The position numbers were made by a program, and so were the translations under genes. A stretch of 20,677 nucleotides of DNA from JBFKMV01 sp041629655. GTDB taxonomy: Bacteria > Acidobacteriota > Polarisedimenticolia > Polarisedimenticolales > Polarisedimenticolaceae. Under the pieces are notes generated by a model. The model was not told the DNA's origin, did no database searches, and was given only the letters and a program-made list of their open reading frames with translations. Each line of letters begins with the position of its first letter. Position 1 is the stretch's first letter. The stretch covers positions 1-20,677 of the forward strand of contig JBFKMV010000078.1 in assembly GCA_041629655.1 (NCBI GenBank), written 5' to 3'. Positions 5,360-13,273 of the stretch are shown here, piece after piece.

Positions 5360-6232
5360 ATGCCTGCGAGACGGAGTCTTCCGATCCACGGCTGGATCGG
5401 CCTGGTGCTGGTCGGCGTGTCGTGGGCGCTCAACTGGTCGCTGGAGGGGCTGCGCACGCACCTCGGCTTCTTCCCGCTGTGGCTCGGCTACTGCCTCGCC
5501 GTCGACGGGCTGAACGTGCGGCTGCGCGGCACCTCGCTGGCCACCCGCAACGTCCGCGCCTACGGCGCGCTGTTCCTGATCTCGGTGCCCGCCTGGTGGC
5601 TGTTCGAGGCGATCAACCTGCGCACCGCGAACTGGAGCTACGTCGGCCGCGAGCATTTCAGCGACGCGGAGTACGCGCTGCTGGCCAGTCTCAGCTTCTC
5701 GACGGTCGTCCCGGCAGTGCTCGGGACCGCCGAGCTGGTGGCGGGGCGGGGCGGGGTCCGCCGGCTGCGCGGGCGCGGCGCGTTCCCCCGCGGGCGCGGG
5801 ACCGCGGCGTTTTTCGTCACGGGAGTGTCGATGCTGGCGTTGACCCTGGCCTGGCCGGCGGTGTTCTACCCGTTCGTGTGGCTGTCGCTGTTCTTCCTGA
5901 TCGAGCCGCTCAACCACCGCCTCGGCTTCCGCACGCTGATCGAGCGCACGCGGCGGGGCGACTGGCGCGAGGTCGGCGCGCTGTTCGTCGGGGTGCTGGT
6001 GTGCGGGTTCTTCTGGGAGCTGTGGAACTACGGGTCGTACCCGAAGTGGGTCTACCACGTTCCCGGGCTCGGATTCGCGAAGCTGTTCGAGATGCCGGCG
6101 CTGGGCTACCTGGGCTACCTCCCGTTCTCGCTCGAGCTGTTCGCGCTCACGCACCTGGCGTTCGGGCTGGCGGGGCACCCGCGGAGCGACTACGTGGTCG
6201 CCGGCCTGACGCGGGACGGGGACGACGGTTGA
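5360..6232 (+). CDS. Multi-pass membrane protein with internal duplication, unknown function
   Basis: This 290-aa protein has about seven hydrophobic segments and contains one module twice, at about residues 37-127 and 169-281. Shared landmarks are FFPLWL and FYPFVWL, then GLNVRLR and PLNHRLG, then YGALF and VGALF. Next comes a Glu-x-x-Asn (E83/N86 in WWLFEAIN; E220/N223 in FFWELWN), then Trp-x-Tyr (W92/Y94; W230/Y232). Conserved polar residues inside membrane helices suggest a substrate site or pore between the halves. The W-x-Y and Glu patterns recall lycopene-cyclase-type membrane proteins, but I would not name it one. The ATG at 5360 has GAGGGA ten bases upstream; a TTG at 5354 is too close to that site. 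It overlaps the SGNH hydrolase gene at its stop. Confidence 0.8.
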   Translation: MPARRSLPIHGWIGLVLVGVSWALNWSLEGLRTHLGFFPLWLGYCLAVDGLNVRLRGTSLATRNVRAYGALFLISVPAWWLFEAINLRTANWSYVGREHFSDAEYALLASLSFSTVVPAVLGTAELVAGRGGVRRLRGRGAFPRGRGTAAFFVTGVSMLALTLAWPAVFYPFVWLSLFFLIEPLNHRLGFRTLIERTRRGDWREVGALFVGVLVCGFFWELWNYGSYPKWVYHVPGLGFAKLFEMPALGYLGYLPFSLELFALTHLAFGLAGHPRSDYVVAGLTRDGDDG

Positions 6233-7413
6233 GCGGCTCGAGCGCCAGGCGGACCCGGGCGCGCGAGGCGGCGCTGCGCGCGGTGCTGGTGCTGGGCGCC
6301 CTCGCGGCGGGCCTCGCCCTCGCCGAGGTCGGGCTGCGCCTCGCCGGCGTCGCCCACCCGGTGTTCTACCGCGTCGACGAGCACCGCGGGTGGGCGCTGC
6401 TGCCCGGCGCGGAGGGCTGGTGGGACGCCGAGGGCGGGGCGCGGGTCCGGATCAACCGCGACGGGATGCGCGACCGCGATCACCCGCAGGCCAAGCCGGA
6501 CGGTACCTACCGCATCGCGGTCCTCGGCGACTCGTTCACGGCGGCGTTCCAGCTTCCCGCCGAGCAGGCCTTCTGGTCGGTGCTGGAGCGGCAACTGACC
6601 GGCTGCCCGCAGCTCCGCGGCAGGACGGTCGAGGTGCTCAACTTCGGCGTCAGCAACTACGGCACGGCGCACGAGCTGCTGACCTTCCGGCACCACGCCC
6701 GCCGCTACGAGCCGGATCTCGTGCTGCTGGCCCTGTTCACCGGCAACGACATCCACGACAACGCGCCGGCGTTCCATCGTGGCGGGAACGGCCCCTACTT
6801 CGAGCTCCGCGACGGAGCGCTGGCGCTCGACACCTCGTTCCGGAACAGCGCGCGCTACCGTCTGCGGATCTCGATCGTGGGCCGGCTGTGGTACCGGGCG
6901 GTGCGGTCCTCGCGGGTGCTGCAGCTCGGGCGCCAGGCCGTGCGCGCGGTCCGGGTCTCGGGAGCGCGCACCGACGGGAGTCCGAACCGCTTTCCCGACG
7001 CCGGCCTGGCGATCTACCGCGAGCCGGACGAGCCGGAGTGGCGCGAGGCCTGGCAGGTCACCGAGCGGTTGCTGCCGGCGCTGCGCGACGAGACCCGCGA
7101 CGCCGGGGCGCGGCTCGCGGTGGTGACGCTCAGCAACCCCGAGCAGGTCCATCCGGACCGCGAGCGTCGCGAACGGCTCGCGCGGTCGCTCGGCGTCGAG
7201 GATCTCGGTTATCCCGACCGACGGTTGCGCGAGCTCGGGCAGCGCGAGGGCCTCCCCGTGCTCAACCTGGCGCCGCTGCTGGCCGGACACGCCGAGCGGA
7301 CCGGCGAGTTCCTCCACGGTTTCCGGAACCCCGGGCACGGTCACTGGAACGAGCGGGGGCACCGCATCGCCGGCGAGCGGATCGCTGCGTGGCTGTGCGA
7401 CGGGCGCCTTTGA
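6229..7413 (+). CDS. Membrane-anchored SGNH/GDSL-type hydrolase
   Basis: This 394-aa protein has one N-terminal membrane anchor (about residues 15-36), then an extracytoplasmic SGNH domain. Block I is VLGDSFTAAFQ with nucleophile S102. Block II is NFGVSNYGT. Block III is FTGNDIHDN with N173. Block V is GHGHWNERGHR, with H372 the likely catalytic His. The family usually has Asp two residues before that His; here position 370 is His. Such enzymes remove or transfer acyl groups on polysaccharides or lipids. The TTG at 6229 overlaps the previous gene's TGA (TTGA), with GGGGA upstream. GTG at 6283 is an alternative that would trim the cytoplasmic tail. The overlap suggests it works with the duplicated membrane protein. 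Confidence 0.82.
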   Translation: MSGSSARRTRAREAALRAVLVLGALAAGLALAEVGLRLAGVAHPVFYRVDEHRGWALLPGAEGWWDAEGGARVRINRDGMRDRDHPQAKPDGTYRIAVLGDSFTAAFQLPAEQAFWSVLERQLTGCPQLRGRTVEVLNFGVSNYGTAHELLTFRHHARRYEPDLVLLALFTGNDIHDNAPAFHRGGNGPYFELRDGALALDTSFRNSARYRLRISIVGRLWYRAVRSSRVLQLGRQAVRAVRVSGARTDGSPNRFPDAGLAIYREPDEPEWREAWQVTERLLPALRDETRDAGARLAVVTLSNPEQVHPDRERRERLARSLGVEDLGYPDRRLRELGQREGLPVLNLAPLLAGHAERTGEFLHGFRNPGHGHWNERGHRIAGERIAAWLCDGRL

Positions 7414-7466
7414 CATAGAATGGCGCCGAGACGACAGCGCGACTCGCGCGGAGGAATCCATCCCCG

Positions 7467-8585
7467 ATGAGTGCCATGAGCACCGCCGGCCGCCAGGCCG
7501 ACCGGGACGTCGGTCTCGGCCGGCTCGTCATCGACGACCTGCGCCGCGCCCGGTTGAACCGGGGCACGCTGCGCGAGCTGGAGGAGCTGTACCGCTTCTA
7601 CGTCGACGACGAGGCGCGCCGCAGGCTGGCCTCGATGGGCCGGATCAAGCGCGCGTTCTGGGTCCTGGGCTGGCTGCTCAAGAGCCTGCTGCTCAAGCTG
7701 TCTCCCGGACGCGCGTTGATGCTGGTCGCCGCGATGGTGCTGGTGCTGTTCGAGCAGCTCGAGTTCGCGGTCGGCGTGACCCAGATCGAGACCCACCCGC
7801 GCATCTGGGCCTTCCTGTTGCTGCTGCTGGTGCTGATGCTGGAGCTGAAGGACAAGCTGCTGGCCCGTGACGAGATCGACGTGGCGCGGCAGGTCCAGCT
7901 CGCGCTGCTCCCGCAGCGGCAGCCGAACGTGCCCGGCTGGTCGGTGTGGAGCTACACCCGCCCGGCCAACGACGTCGGCGGCGACCTGGTGGACTACCTG
8001 GAGTTCGGCGCGGACCGGGTCGGCATCGTGCTCGGCGACGTGGCCGGCAAGGGGCTCGGCGCGGCGCTGCTGACCGCCAAGCTCCAGGCGACGCTGCGGG
8101 CGGTCGCCCCCGAGTGCACGTCGCTGGACGAGCTGGGACACCGCGCCAACGCGATCCTGTTCCGCGACGGGCTGGACAACCGCTTCGCGACGATGTTCTA
8201 CCTGGAGCTGGAGGGGCACGACGGCCGCGTGCGCTATCTCAACGCGGGCCACAATCCCCCCTGCGTCGTCGGCCCCGGGCGGGCGGAACAGCTTCACGCC
8301 TCGTCGTTGCCCCTGGGCATGATGGAGACTGCGAGCTACAGCGAAGGCGCCCTGGACCTGCGGCCGGGGGACGTGCTGCTGGCCTATTCGGACGGCCTGA
8401 CCGAGGCGACCAACGAGCGGGACGAGGAGTTCGGCGTGGAGCGGGTCGAGCGGCTGCTGCCGGAGATCCGCGAGCTGGCGCCGGACCAGGCCGGCCCGCG
8501 GGTGCTCCGCGAGGTCGACCGCTTCCTCGGCGACCTGCGGCCCGGCGACGATCTGTCGCTGGTGATCATCCGCCGGGATTCCTGA
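7467..8585 (+). CDS. SpoIIE/RsbU-type PP2C serine phosphatase, membrane-anchored
   Basis: This 372-aa protein has a cytoplasmic N-terminus, hydrophobic segments at about 63-78, 83-104 and 112-127, then a PP2C domain. The domain starts with the linker ARQVQLALLPQ typical of RsbU-like enzymes. Metal-binding Asp motifs are complete: NDVGGDLVDY (D173), GDVAGKG (D191), YSDGLTEATN (D309) and PGDDLSLVII (D361/D362). Landmarks LNAGHNPP and LPLGMM are also present. Such phosphatases dephosphorylate anti-anti-sigma (STAS) proteins or other Ser/Thr phosphoproteins. No sensor domain other than the membrane region is seen, and no anti-sigma partner lies nearby. GGAGG lies at 7450-7454, 12 bases before the ATG, which is rather long; a second ATG is at 7476. 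It follows the SGNH gene by 53 bp. Confidence 0.92.
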   Translation: MSAMSTAGRQADRDVGLGRLVIDDLRRARLNRGTLRELEELYRFYVDDEARRRLASMGRIKRAFWVLGWLLKSLLLKLSPGRALMLVAAMVLVLFEQLEFAVGVTQIETHPRIWAFLLLLLVLMLELKDKLLARDEIDVARQVQLALLPQRQPNVPGWSVWSYTRPANDVGGDLVDYLEFGADRVGIVLGDVAGKGLGAALLTAKLQATLRAVAPECTSLDELGHRANAILFRDGLDNRFATMFYLELEGHDGRVRYLNAGHNPPCVVGPGRAEQLHASSLPLGMMETASYSEGALDLRPGDVLLAYSDGLTEATNERDEEFGVERVERLLPEIRELAPDQAGPRVLREVDRFLGDLRPGDDLSLVIIRRDS

Positions 8586-8604
8586 ACGGGACCATCGATG
8601 AACC

Positions 8605-8633
8605 GAGGGCAGGCGGACCGCCCGCCTGCCCTC
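8605..8633. terminator. Strong hairpin between converging genes, probable bidirectional terminator
   Basis: GAGGGCAGGCGG (8605-8616) pairs perfectly with CCGCCTGCCCTC (8622-8633) across a 5-base loop, a 12-bp GC-rich stem. It fills the 62-bp gap between the SpoIIE gene and the metalloprotease gene. Neither side has a T-run, so termination may need other factors. Confidence 0.65.
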
Positions 8634-8647
8634 CTGAAACTCGGATC

Positions 8648-11600
8648 CTAGAGCGCCGACTCGTTGCCGCAGGCGTCGATGGCGCTGACCTTGTAGTAGA
8701 AGTCCTCCCCGCTCAGCGCCGCGCCCTCGTGGACGAAGGTCCGCCCGTCGCTGGTGCCGATCCGGACGGCCTCGCCGAAGGCCGCACCGCCCAGCTTGTA
8801 CACGGCGAAGCGGGTCCCCGGAGCCGGGTCGGCCGTCCAGTCGAGCACCACGTCGTTGCCGACGCGGTCGACGAAGATCGTGCCCACCGGGTCCACGGGC
8901 ACGGCGCAGCCGTTACACCCCTGGTCGCGGTCGAGCAGGTCGAACCCGTCGATCCCGGCCTCGACCAGCGAGCCGCCGGCCCCCGCGTCGAGCGCCGTGA
9001 AGCGGAACCGCATCTGGCTCGTCGGCGCGATCACGCCGGCCAGCGGCAGCTCCACCTCGACCCACGCCAGCGGCGTGCCGCCGCTGACCTGCTCGAGCTG
9101 CGTCCAGCTCCCGCCGTCGTCGTTGCTGACCTCGACGGTGAACGGGTCCTCGCCGGGCGAGCCGCCCCGGTCGTTGGTGAACCAGCGCGCGTAGCGCACG
9201 ACCGGGTCGACCGCGGCCGACAGGTCGTACTGCGACGAGAGCAGCGTCGTCGTGCCCCCGTCGATGTCGTTGCCGCCGCCGCCGCCCCCGCTGGCCAGAC
9301 CGGTGATCCAGGCGTTGGTCCCCGGATCCGGCGTGAAGTCGTCCTCGGGCTGGTAGCTGGTGCCCTCCGGATCGCCCCACTCCCAGTTGCCGGTGCCGGC
9401 GTCGTTGGGAGCGACGACCGACCAGCCGCCGGCGTCGGGCTCGAACTCCTGCTCGAGCAGGATCGCATCCAGGATCCCGGCCGCGACGGTGAAGCGCACG
9501 TCGTTGCCGTCCTCGTTGCCCACCTCGTCGCGCGAGCGCACCAGGTAGGTGTAGCCGGTTCCCGGGACCAGCGCCGCGTCGACGAACTGGAGCGACAGCG
9601 TGGAGCCGATGCGGTTGCCCGGTCCCGGCACGAAGCCGGGGTCGGTCGAGCGGTAGACCTCGTAGGCCACCGGCCCGCTGCACGTCTCCTGCGCGGCGGC
9701 CCAGCCCAGTACCGTCTCGCCGCACTGGGCCCCGGAGGCCGCGCTGTCGACGCCCGCGAACACCGGCGGCTCGAGGTCGCCGCCGGCCGGAGAGACGACC
9801 GTGTGGCGGACCAGGTTCGAGTCCTCGCCCGAACGCGAGTCGTAGGCCCGCACGATGTAGTGGTACGTCTGGCCCGGGTCGAGCAGCGTGTCCTTGAAGC
9901 TCGTTCCCCCGACGTTCGAGGCGATCAGCGTCGCGGCGGAAGGCACGAACGCCGGATCCGTCGAGCGATAGACGTTGTAGCTGATCGTGGCGTTCAGGCA
10001 GTTGCTGCTCGCCGTCAGCCAGGACAGGCTGGCCTCGGCGCACGAGGGGCCGGGGTCGGCCGTGGCGAGGCCGTCGAAATCCGGCTCGACGAAGCAGGCC
10101 GGGGTGTCGTCGCAGACCGGCGTCTCGATCCGCACCTCGTCCACCGCGGCCTCGATCAGGTTGCCCAGGTCCACCCCGGCGCCATCGGAGGCCTGGAAGC
10201 GGATCCGCACCTGGTTCGTCAGCGGGATGAAGTCCTGGAGCTTGAACTCGCGGCGGACCCAGCTCGGGGCCGTCTCGTTGCTGCCGAGCGTCTCGAGGTT
10301 GACCCACGACGCGCCGTCGTCGGACGAGACGTCGGCGGTGAAGAAATCGTTGGGGTCCTCGCCCAGATCGCGGTTCGCGAACCAGCGGTCGTAGGACAGC
10401 AGCGCTTCGCTCAACGAGGACAGGTCGATCGTCGGCGAGACCAGCACCGTCACGCCGTCATCCACATCGTCGACGCCCGCGCCGCCGCCGTTGGTCGCCG
10501 TGAACCAGCAGAACCGCCCCGGATCGGGCGTGGTGTCGTCCTCGGGCTGGTAGGCGGTGCCGTCGGGGTCGCCGTAGACCCAGTGCCCGGCGCTCGCCGT
10601 CGACGCGCCCGCGTCCCACAGCCAGCCCTGGTCGATCTCGAAGTCGTCCACGTAGACCAGGTCCCGCTCGCCGAGCGTCACGTCGAGGTACGACGGCTCG
10701 GCAACGCACGACGAGTCGCTGGTGACGTCGAGCCGGAACCGGATCCGCTCGCCGCAGGCGACCTGCGCGTCGTCGGTCTCGAAGCGCAGGATGCTCGCGT
10801 TGCCCGCCGAAGCGCCGGCACCCAGGTCGGGCCAGCTGTCGGTGCCGTCGAGGACCGTCACTCCCGGGGTGACCGCCGTCAGCGTGCCGGCGATCGTCGC
10901 CGCGCCGAGGTCGCCCACGTTCGCCAGCGTCAGGCCGAGATCGACCTCCTCGCCCGGATCCGGGAACCCGGAGCGGTTGCCGCGCGGCGTGTCGTCGGCC
11001 AGCGCGGCGGAGAGGGTCAGGATCGGCTGCGCATCGAGCCGGGCCAGCACCGGGGCCTCGAGCGTCGACTCGCAGCCGTCGGGGGCCACGGCCACCACGA
11101 CGTAGCGGTAGTCGGTCGACGGCGCGACCTCGGTGTCGTCGAAGCTGGTCTGCCCCGGGGCCAGCGACGCGATCTCGACGAACGCCGTGTCCTCGCGCAG
11201 CTCGTTGCGCAGCACCTTGTAGGCGTCCACGCCGACGATCGAATTCCAGGACAGTGCCACCGAGTCGCAATCCGGCGTCGCCGTCAGCGCCGGCTGGTCG
11301 GGCCGCAAACACTGCGCCGACGAGCTGCGCGGGGTCCCCGCGATCTCGTGCTCGTCGAAGGCCGCGAAGATCTCGGCGCCGTTGGGCGTGCCGTTGGCCA
11401 GGTTGCCGTCATCGTCGTCGGCGTTGATGTAGGCGTCGTAGATCGGCATCGTCCCGTCGTTGAGGTACGAGCCGGAGTCCGGCAGCGCGGTGAAGAACAC
11501 CCGCTCCAGCGTGCGCCAGCCGGTGTGGTGGCCGTGCTTGGCCACCAGCGCCTGGGAGAGGTCCCAGTGCGTCTGGCCGTAGATCTCGCCCTCGCAGTGC

Positions 11601-13183
11601 ACCGCGCGGCCCAGCGGACCGCTGCCGGCCGGGCACTTGGAGGTCACGTTGCTGCGGGTCAACAGCCCCTTGGCGGTGCGGTTCTTGTCCACGTCGCGCA
11701 CCGGGTCGCCGTCGGTCTGGAAGTAGGGGCCGATCCGCGCGCCGTGCGTCATCGAGATCGAGACCACGTCGGCGGTGCCCTCGCCGGTCGCGCCGTCGCC
11801 GCCCTGCGTGTTGCCGTCGATGCCGTGACCCCATTCGTGGTAGATCACGTCGCTGATCTCGCCGGTGTTGTTGCAGCCGCCGCCGGAGCGGTAGAAATTC
11901 GCGGTGCCGTCCCAGAACGCGTTGCACGTCGCGTTGATGTTGACGTTGACGCCGACGTTGCTGTCGAGCCAGCCGAGCGACGGCAGCCACTGCCTGGCCA
12001 CGCGGCGGACCTGGTTCAGGTGGTAGAAGGCGTTCCGTTCCGCCCGGGTCGCGCTGCCGTTGCCCGTGCCGTCGAGGCCGCCGAAGCCGAAGTCGAAATC
12101 GCCGACACCGACGCTGCGCGTGATCTCCGCCTGCCCGGGATTCGTGCAGCCGTCGGCGCAGCTGGTGGTGAAGTACGTCCCGTCGAGGCCGGAGCGCGCC
12201 TGACCGCCCTGGTACAGGAACGCGCCGGCGGCATCGGCGGCGACGACCGTCGAGCCGTCGACCACCACGGTGGCGTGCGCCATCGGCGCCGTGATCTCGG
12301 TGTCGATCACGGTGCGCGGGTAGACGCCGCCGCGCACGCGGCCGTAGCGGTTGACGTCGCGGAAGCCGACGACGTCGCCGCTGCGGGCGTCGACCCGACC
12401 TTCCCAGGTCTCGACGGTTTCGGGGAGCTTGTACTCGAAACGCCAGACCAGCCGGTAGCCGATCGCGTCCCCGGCCTGCTCCTGCTGGATCAACAGCTCG
12501 GGCTCGCCGCGGAACCGCGCCAGCTCGCCGTCGCCGGTGTACGCGAGCAAGGCCTGCCGCGCCGCCGCGACGTCGACCGCCGGGACCGGGTCGACCGCGG
12601 TCGCGCCGACGCCGGGAGCGCCGAACTGGGTGATGTTGCCCGAGTTGAGGCGCACGAACACCCGCGCCCCCTCGACCGGCACGCCGTCGATCGTCCAGTC
12701 GTAGTTGAGACTGATCAGCCGGCCGTCGGCGCGGACCAGGCTGGCTCCGCGGTCGAGGACCAGGCGGCCGCGCGGCGGACCGACCAGCGCACGGTGCTCG
12801 GCGAGGAACCGCTCGACCAGCGGCTCGACGGTCTCGATGGTCACGTCGCCGTCGGCGACGGGCAGCCCGGCCAGCGCCTCTGCGCCCAGCGCGTTGCCGC
12901 GCCCCGGGATCAACACCACGCCGGATCCCTGGACCATCCGGGCGAAGCCGGTGCGCGGGTCGAACGAGAACTCCCACTGGCCGCCGCGGCGGGCCAGGAA
13001 ATCGGCGGCGGCGCGGGCGGCCGGGCCGTCATCGCCCGGCGCCACGGACTCGGCGCGCGGGGACGGCGCGGGCGGCTCGAGCACGCGCTCGTGGCTCACC
13101 GCATGGGGAGCCTGGGCCATCACGGTCAGCGACGACAGGATCAGCGCCGCGAGCGCACCGGTCGGGACCATCGACTTACGCAC
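8648..13183 (-). CDS. Large secreted zinc metalloprotease with FTP propeptide and Fn3/jelly-roll-like repeats
   Basis: This 1511-aa exported protein starts with a Sec signal peptide (residues 1-25, ending VMAQA). A fungalysin/thermolysin-type propeptide follows at about 60-290, with DWTIDGVPVEGARVFV and a PepSY-like RLVWRFEY. The catalytic domain, about 300-620, holds HEWGH at 449-453 and GEGTADVVS with E468. H449, H453 and E468 are the inferred zinc ligands and E450 the catalytic base. The fold appears related to M36/M4, but the third ligand is closer than usual. After it come Fn3 (about 628-715), a CARDB-like region (720-830), a jelly-roll-like module (843-1024), two Fn3 (1042-1232), a second jelly-roll-like copy (1242-1421) and a final Fn3. 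GTG at 13183 was preferred over GTG at 13192: the perfect GGAGGTG at 13196-13190 is six bases before the former and overlaps the latter. Confidence 0.88.
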   Translation of the reverse strand: MRKSMVPTGALAALILSSLTVMAQAPHAVSHERVLEPPAPSPRAESVAPGDDGPAARAAADFLARRGGQWEFSFDPRTGFARMVQGSGVVLIPGRGNALGAEALAGLPVADGDVTIETVEPLVERFLAEHRALVGPPRGRLVLDRGASLVRADGRLISLNYDWTIDGVPVEGARVFVRLNSGNITQFGAPGVGATAVDPVPAVDVAAARQALLAYTGDGELARFRGEPELLIQQEQAGDAIGYRLVWRFEYKLPETVETWEGRVDARSGDVVGFRDVNRYGRVRGGVYPRTVIDTEITAPMAHATVVVDGSTVVAADAAGAFLYQGGQARSGLDGTYFTTSCADGCTNPGQAEITRSVGVGDFDFGFGGLDGTGNGSATRAERNAFYHLNQVRRVARQWLPSLGWLDSNVGVNVNINATCNAFWDGTANFYRSGGGCNNTGEISDVIYHEWGHGIDGNTQGGDGATGEGTADVVSISMTHGARIGPYFQTDGDPVRDVDKNRTAKGLLTRSNVTSKCPAGSGPLGRAVHCEGEIYGQTHWDLSQALVAKHGHHTGWRTLERVFFTALPDSGSYLNDGTMPIYDAYINADDDDGNLANGTPNGAEIFAAFDEHEIAGTPRSSSAQCLRPDQPALTATPDCDSVALSWNSIVGVDAYKVLRNELREDTAFVEIASLAPGQTSFDDTEVAPSTDYRYVVVAVAPDGCESTLEAPVLARLDAQPILTLSAALADDTPRGNRSGFPDPGEEVDLGLTLANVGDLGAATIAGTLTAVTPGVTVLDGTDSWPDLGAGASAGNASILRFETDDAQVACGERIRFRLDVTSDSSCVAEPSYLDVTLGERDLVYVDDFEIDQGWLWDAGASTASAGHWVYGDPDGTAYQPEDDTTPDPGRFCWFTATNGGGAGVDDVDDGVTVLVSPTIDLSSLSEALLSYDRWFANRDLGEDPNDFFTADVSSDDGASWVNLETLGSNETAPSWVRREFKLQDFIPLTNQVRIRFQASDGAGVDLGNLIEAAVDEVRIETPVCDDTPACFVEPDFDGLATADPGPSCAEASLSWLTASSNCLNATISYNVYRSTDPAFVPSAATLIASNVGGTSFKDTLLDPGQTYHYIVRAYDSRSGEDSNLVRHTVVSPAGGDLEPPVFAGVDSAASGAQCGETVLGWAAAQETCSGPVAYEVYRSTDPGFVPGPGNRIGSTLSLQFVDAALVPGTGYTYLVRSRDEVGNEDGNDVRFTVAAGILDAILLEQEFEPDAGGWSVVAPNDAGTGNWEWGDPEGTSYQPEDDFTPDPGTNAWITGLASGGGGGGNDIDGGTTTLLSSQYDLSAAVDPVVRYARWFTNDRGGSPGEDPFTVEVSNDDGGSWTQLEQVSGGTPLAWVEVELPLAGVIAPTSQMRFRFTALDAGAGGSLVEAGIDGFDLLDRDQGCNGCAVPVDPVGTIFVDRVGNDVVLDWTADPAPGTRFAVYKLGGAAFGEAVRIGTSDGRTFVHEGAALSGEDFYYKVSAIDACGNESAL

Positions 13184-13250
13184 GGGGGACACCTCCGGGG
13201 GGTTATGCGATCAGAACATGAGCGGGAAGTTGTACGCTGAAATCCCGAAT

Positions 13251-13267
13251 CCGGCCAGTCGGGCCGG
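13251..13267 (-). terminator. Weak hairpin after the DUF1054-like gene
   Basis: CCGGCC (13251-13256) pairs with GGCCGG (13262-13267) across five bases. On the minus strand it is followed by an AT-richer stretch (ATTCGGGATTTC), but not a real T-run. It lies just after the DUF1054-like stop and before the protease gene, so it may separate the two transcripts or only reduce read-through. Confidence 0.3.
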
Positions 13268-13273
13268 CCGGGG

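Noticed and set aside
5224..6228. The 335-codon in-frame extension upstream of the SGNH hydrolase, which would make a 729-aa protein.
   Set aside because: It is a shadow of the duplicated membrane protein, with an Arg/Pro-rich product. The TTGA overlap and ribosome site support a start at 6229.
7410..7438. TTGACA at 7410-7415 as a -35 box for the phosphatase gene.
   Set aside because: No acceptable -10 box lies 16-18 bases downstream (GACAGC at 17), and TAGAAT directly adjoins it. Mentioned only as a possibility.
7946..13240. A 1764-codon open frame on the plus strand, antisense to the metalloprotease and running out of the phosphatase gene.
   Set aside because: It is a GC-rich mirror frame: its product is Arg/Val/Ala/Asp/Gly-rich with no domain, while the opposite strand encodes clear domains and motifs.
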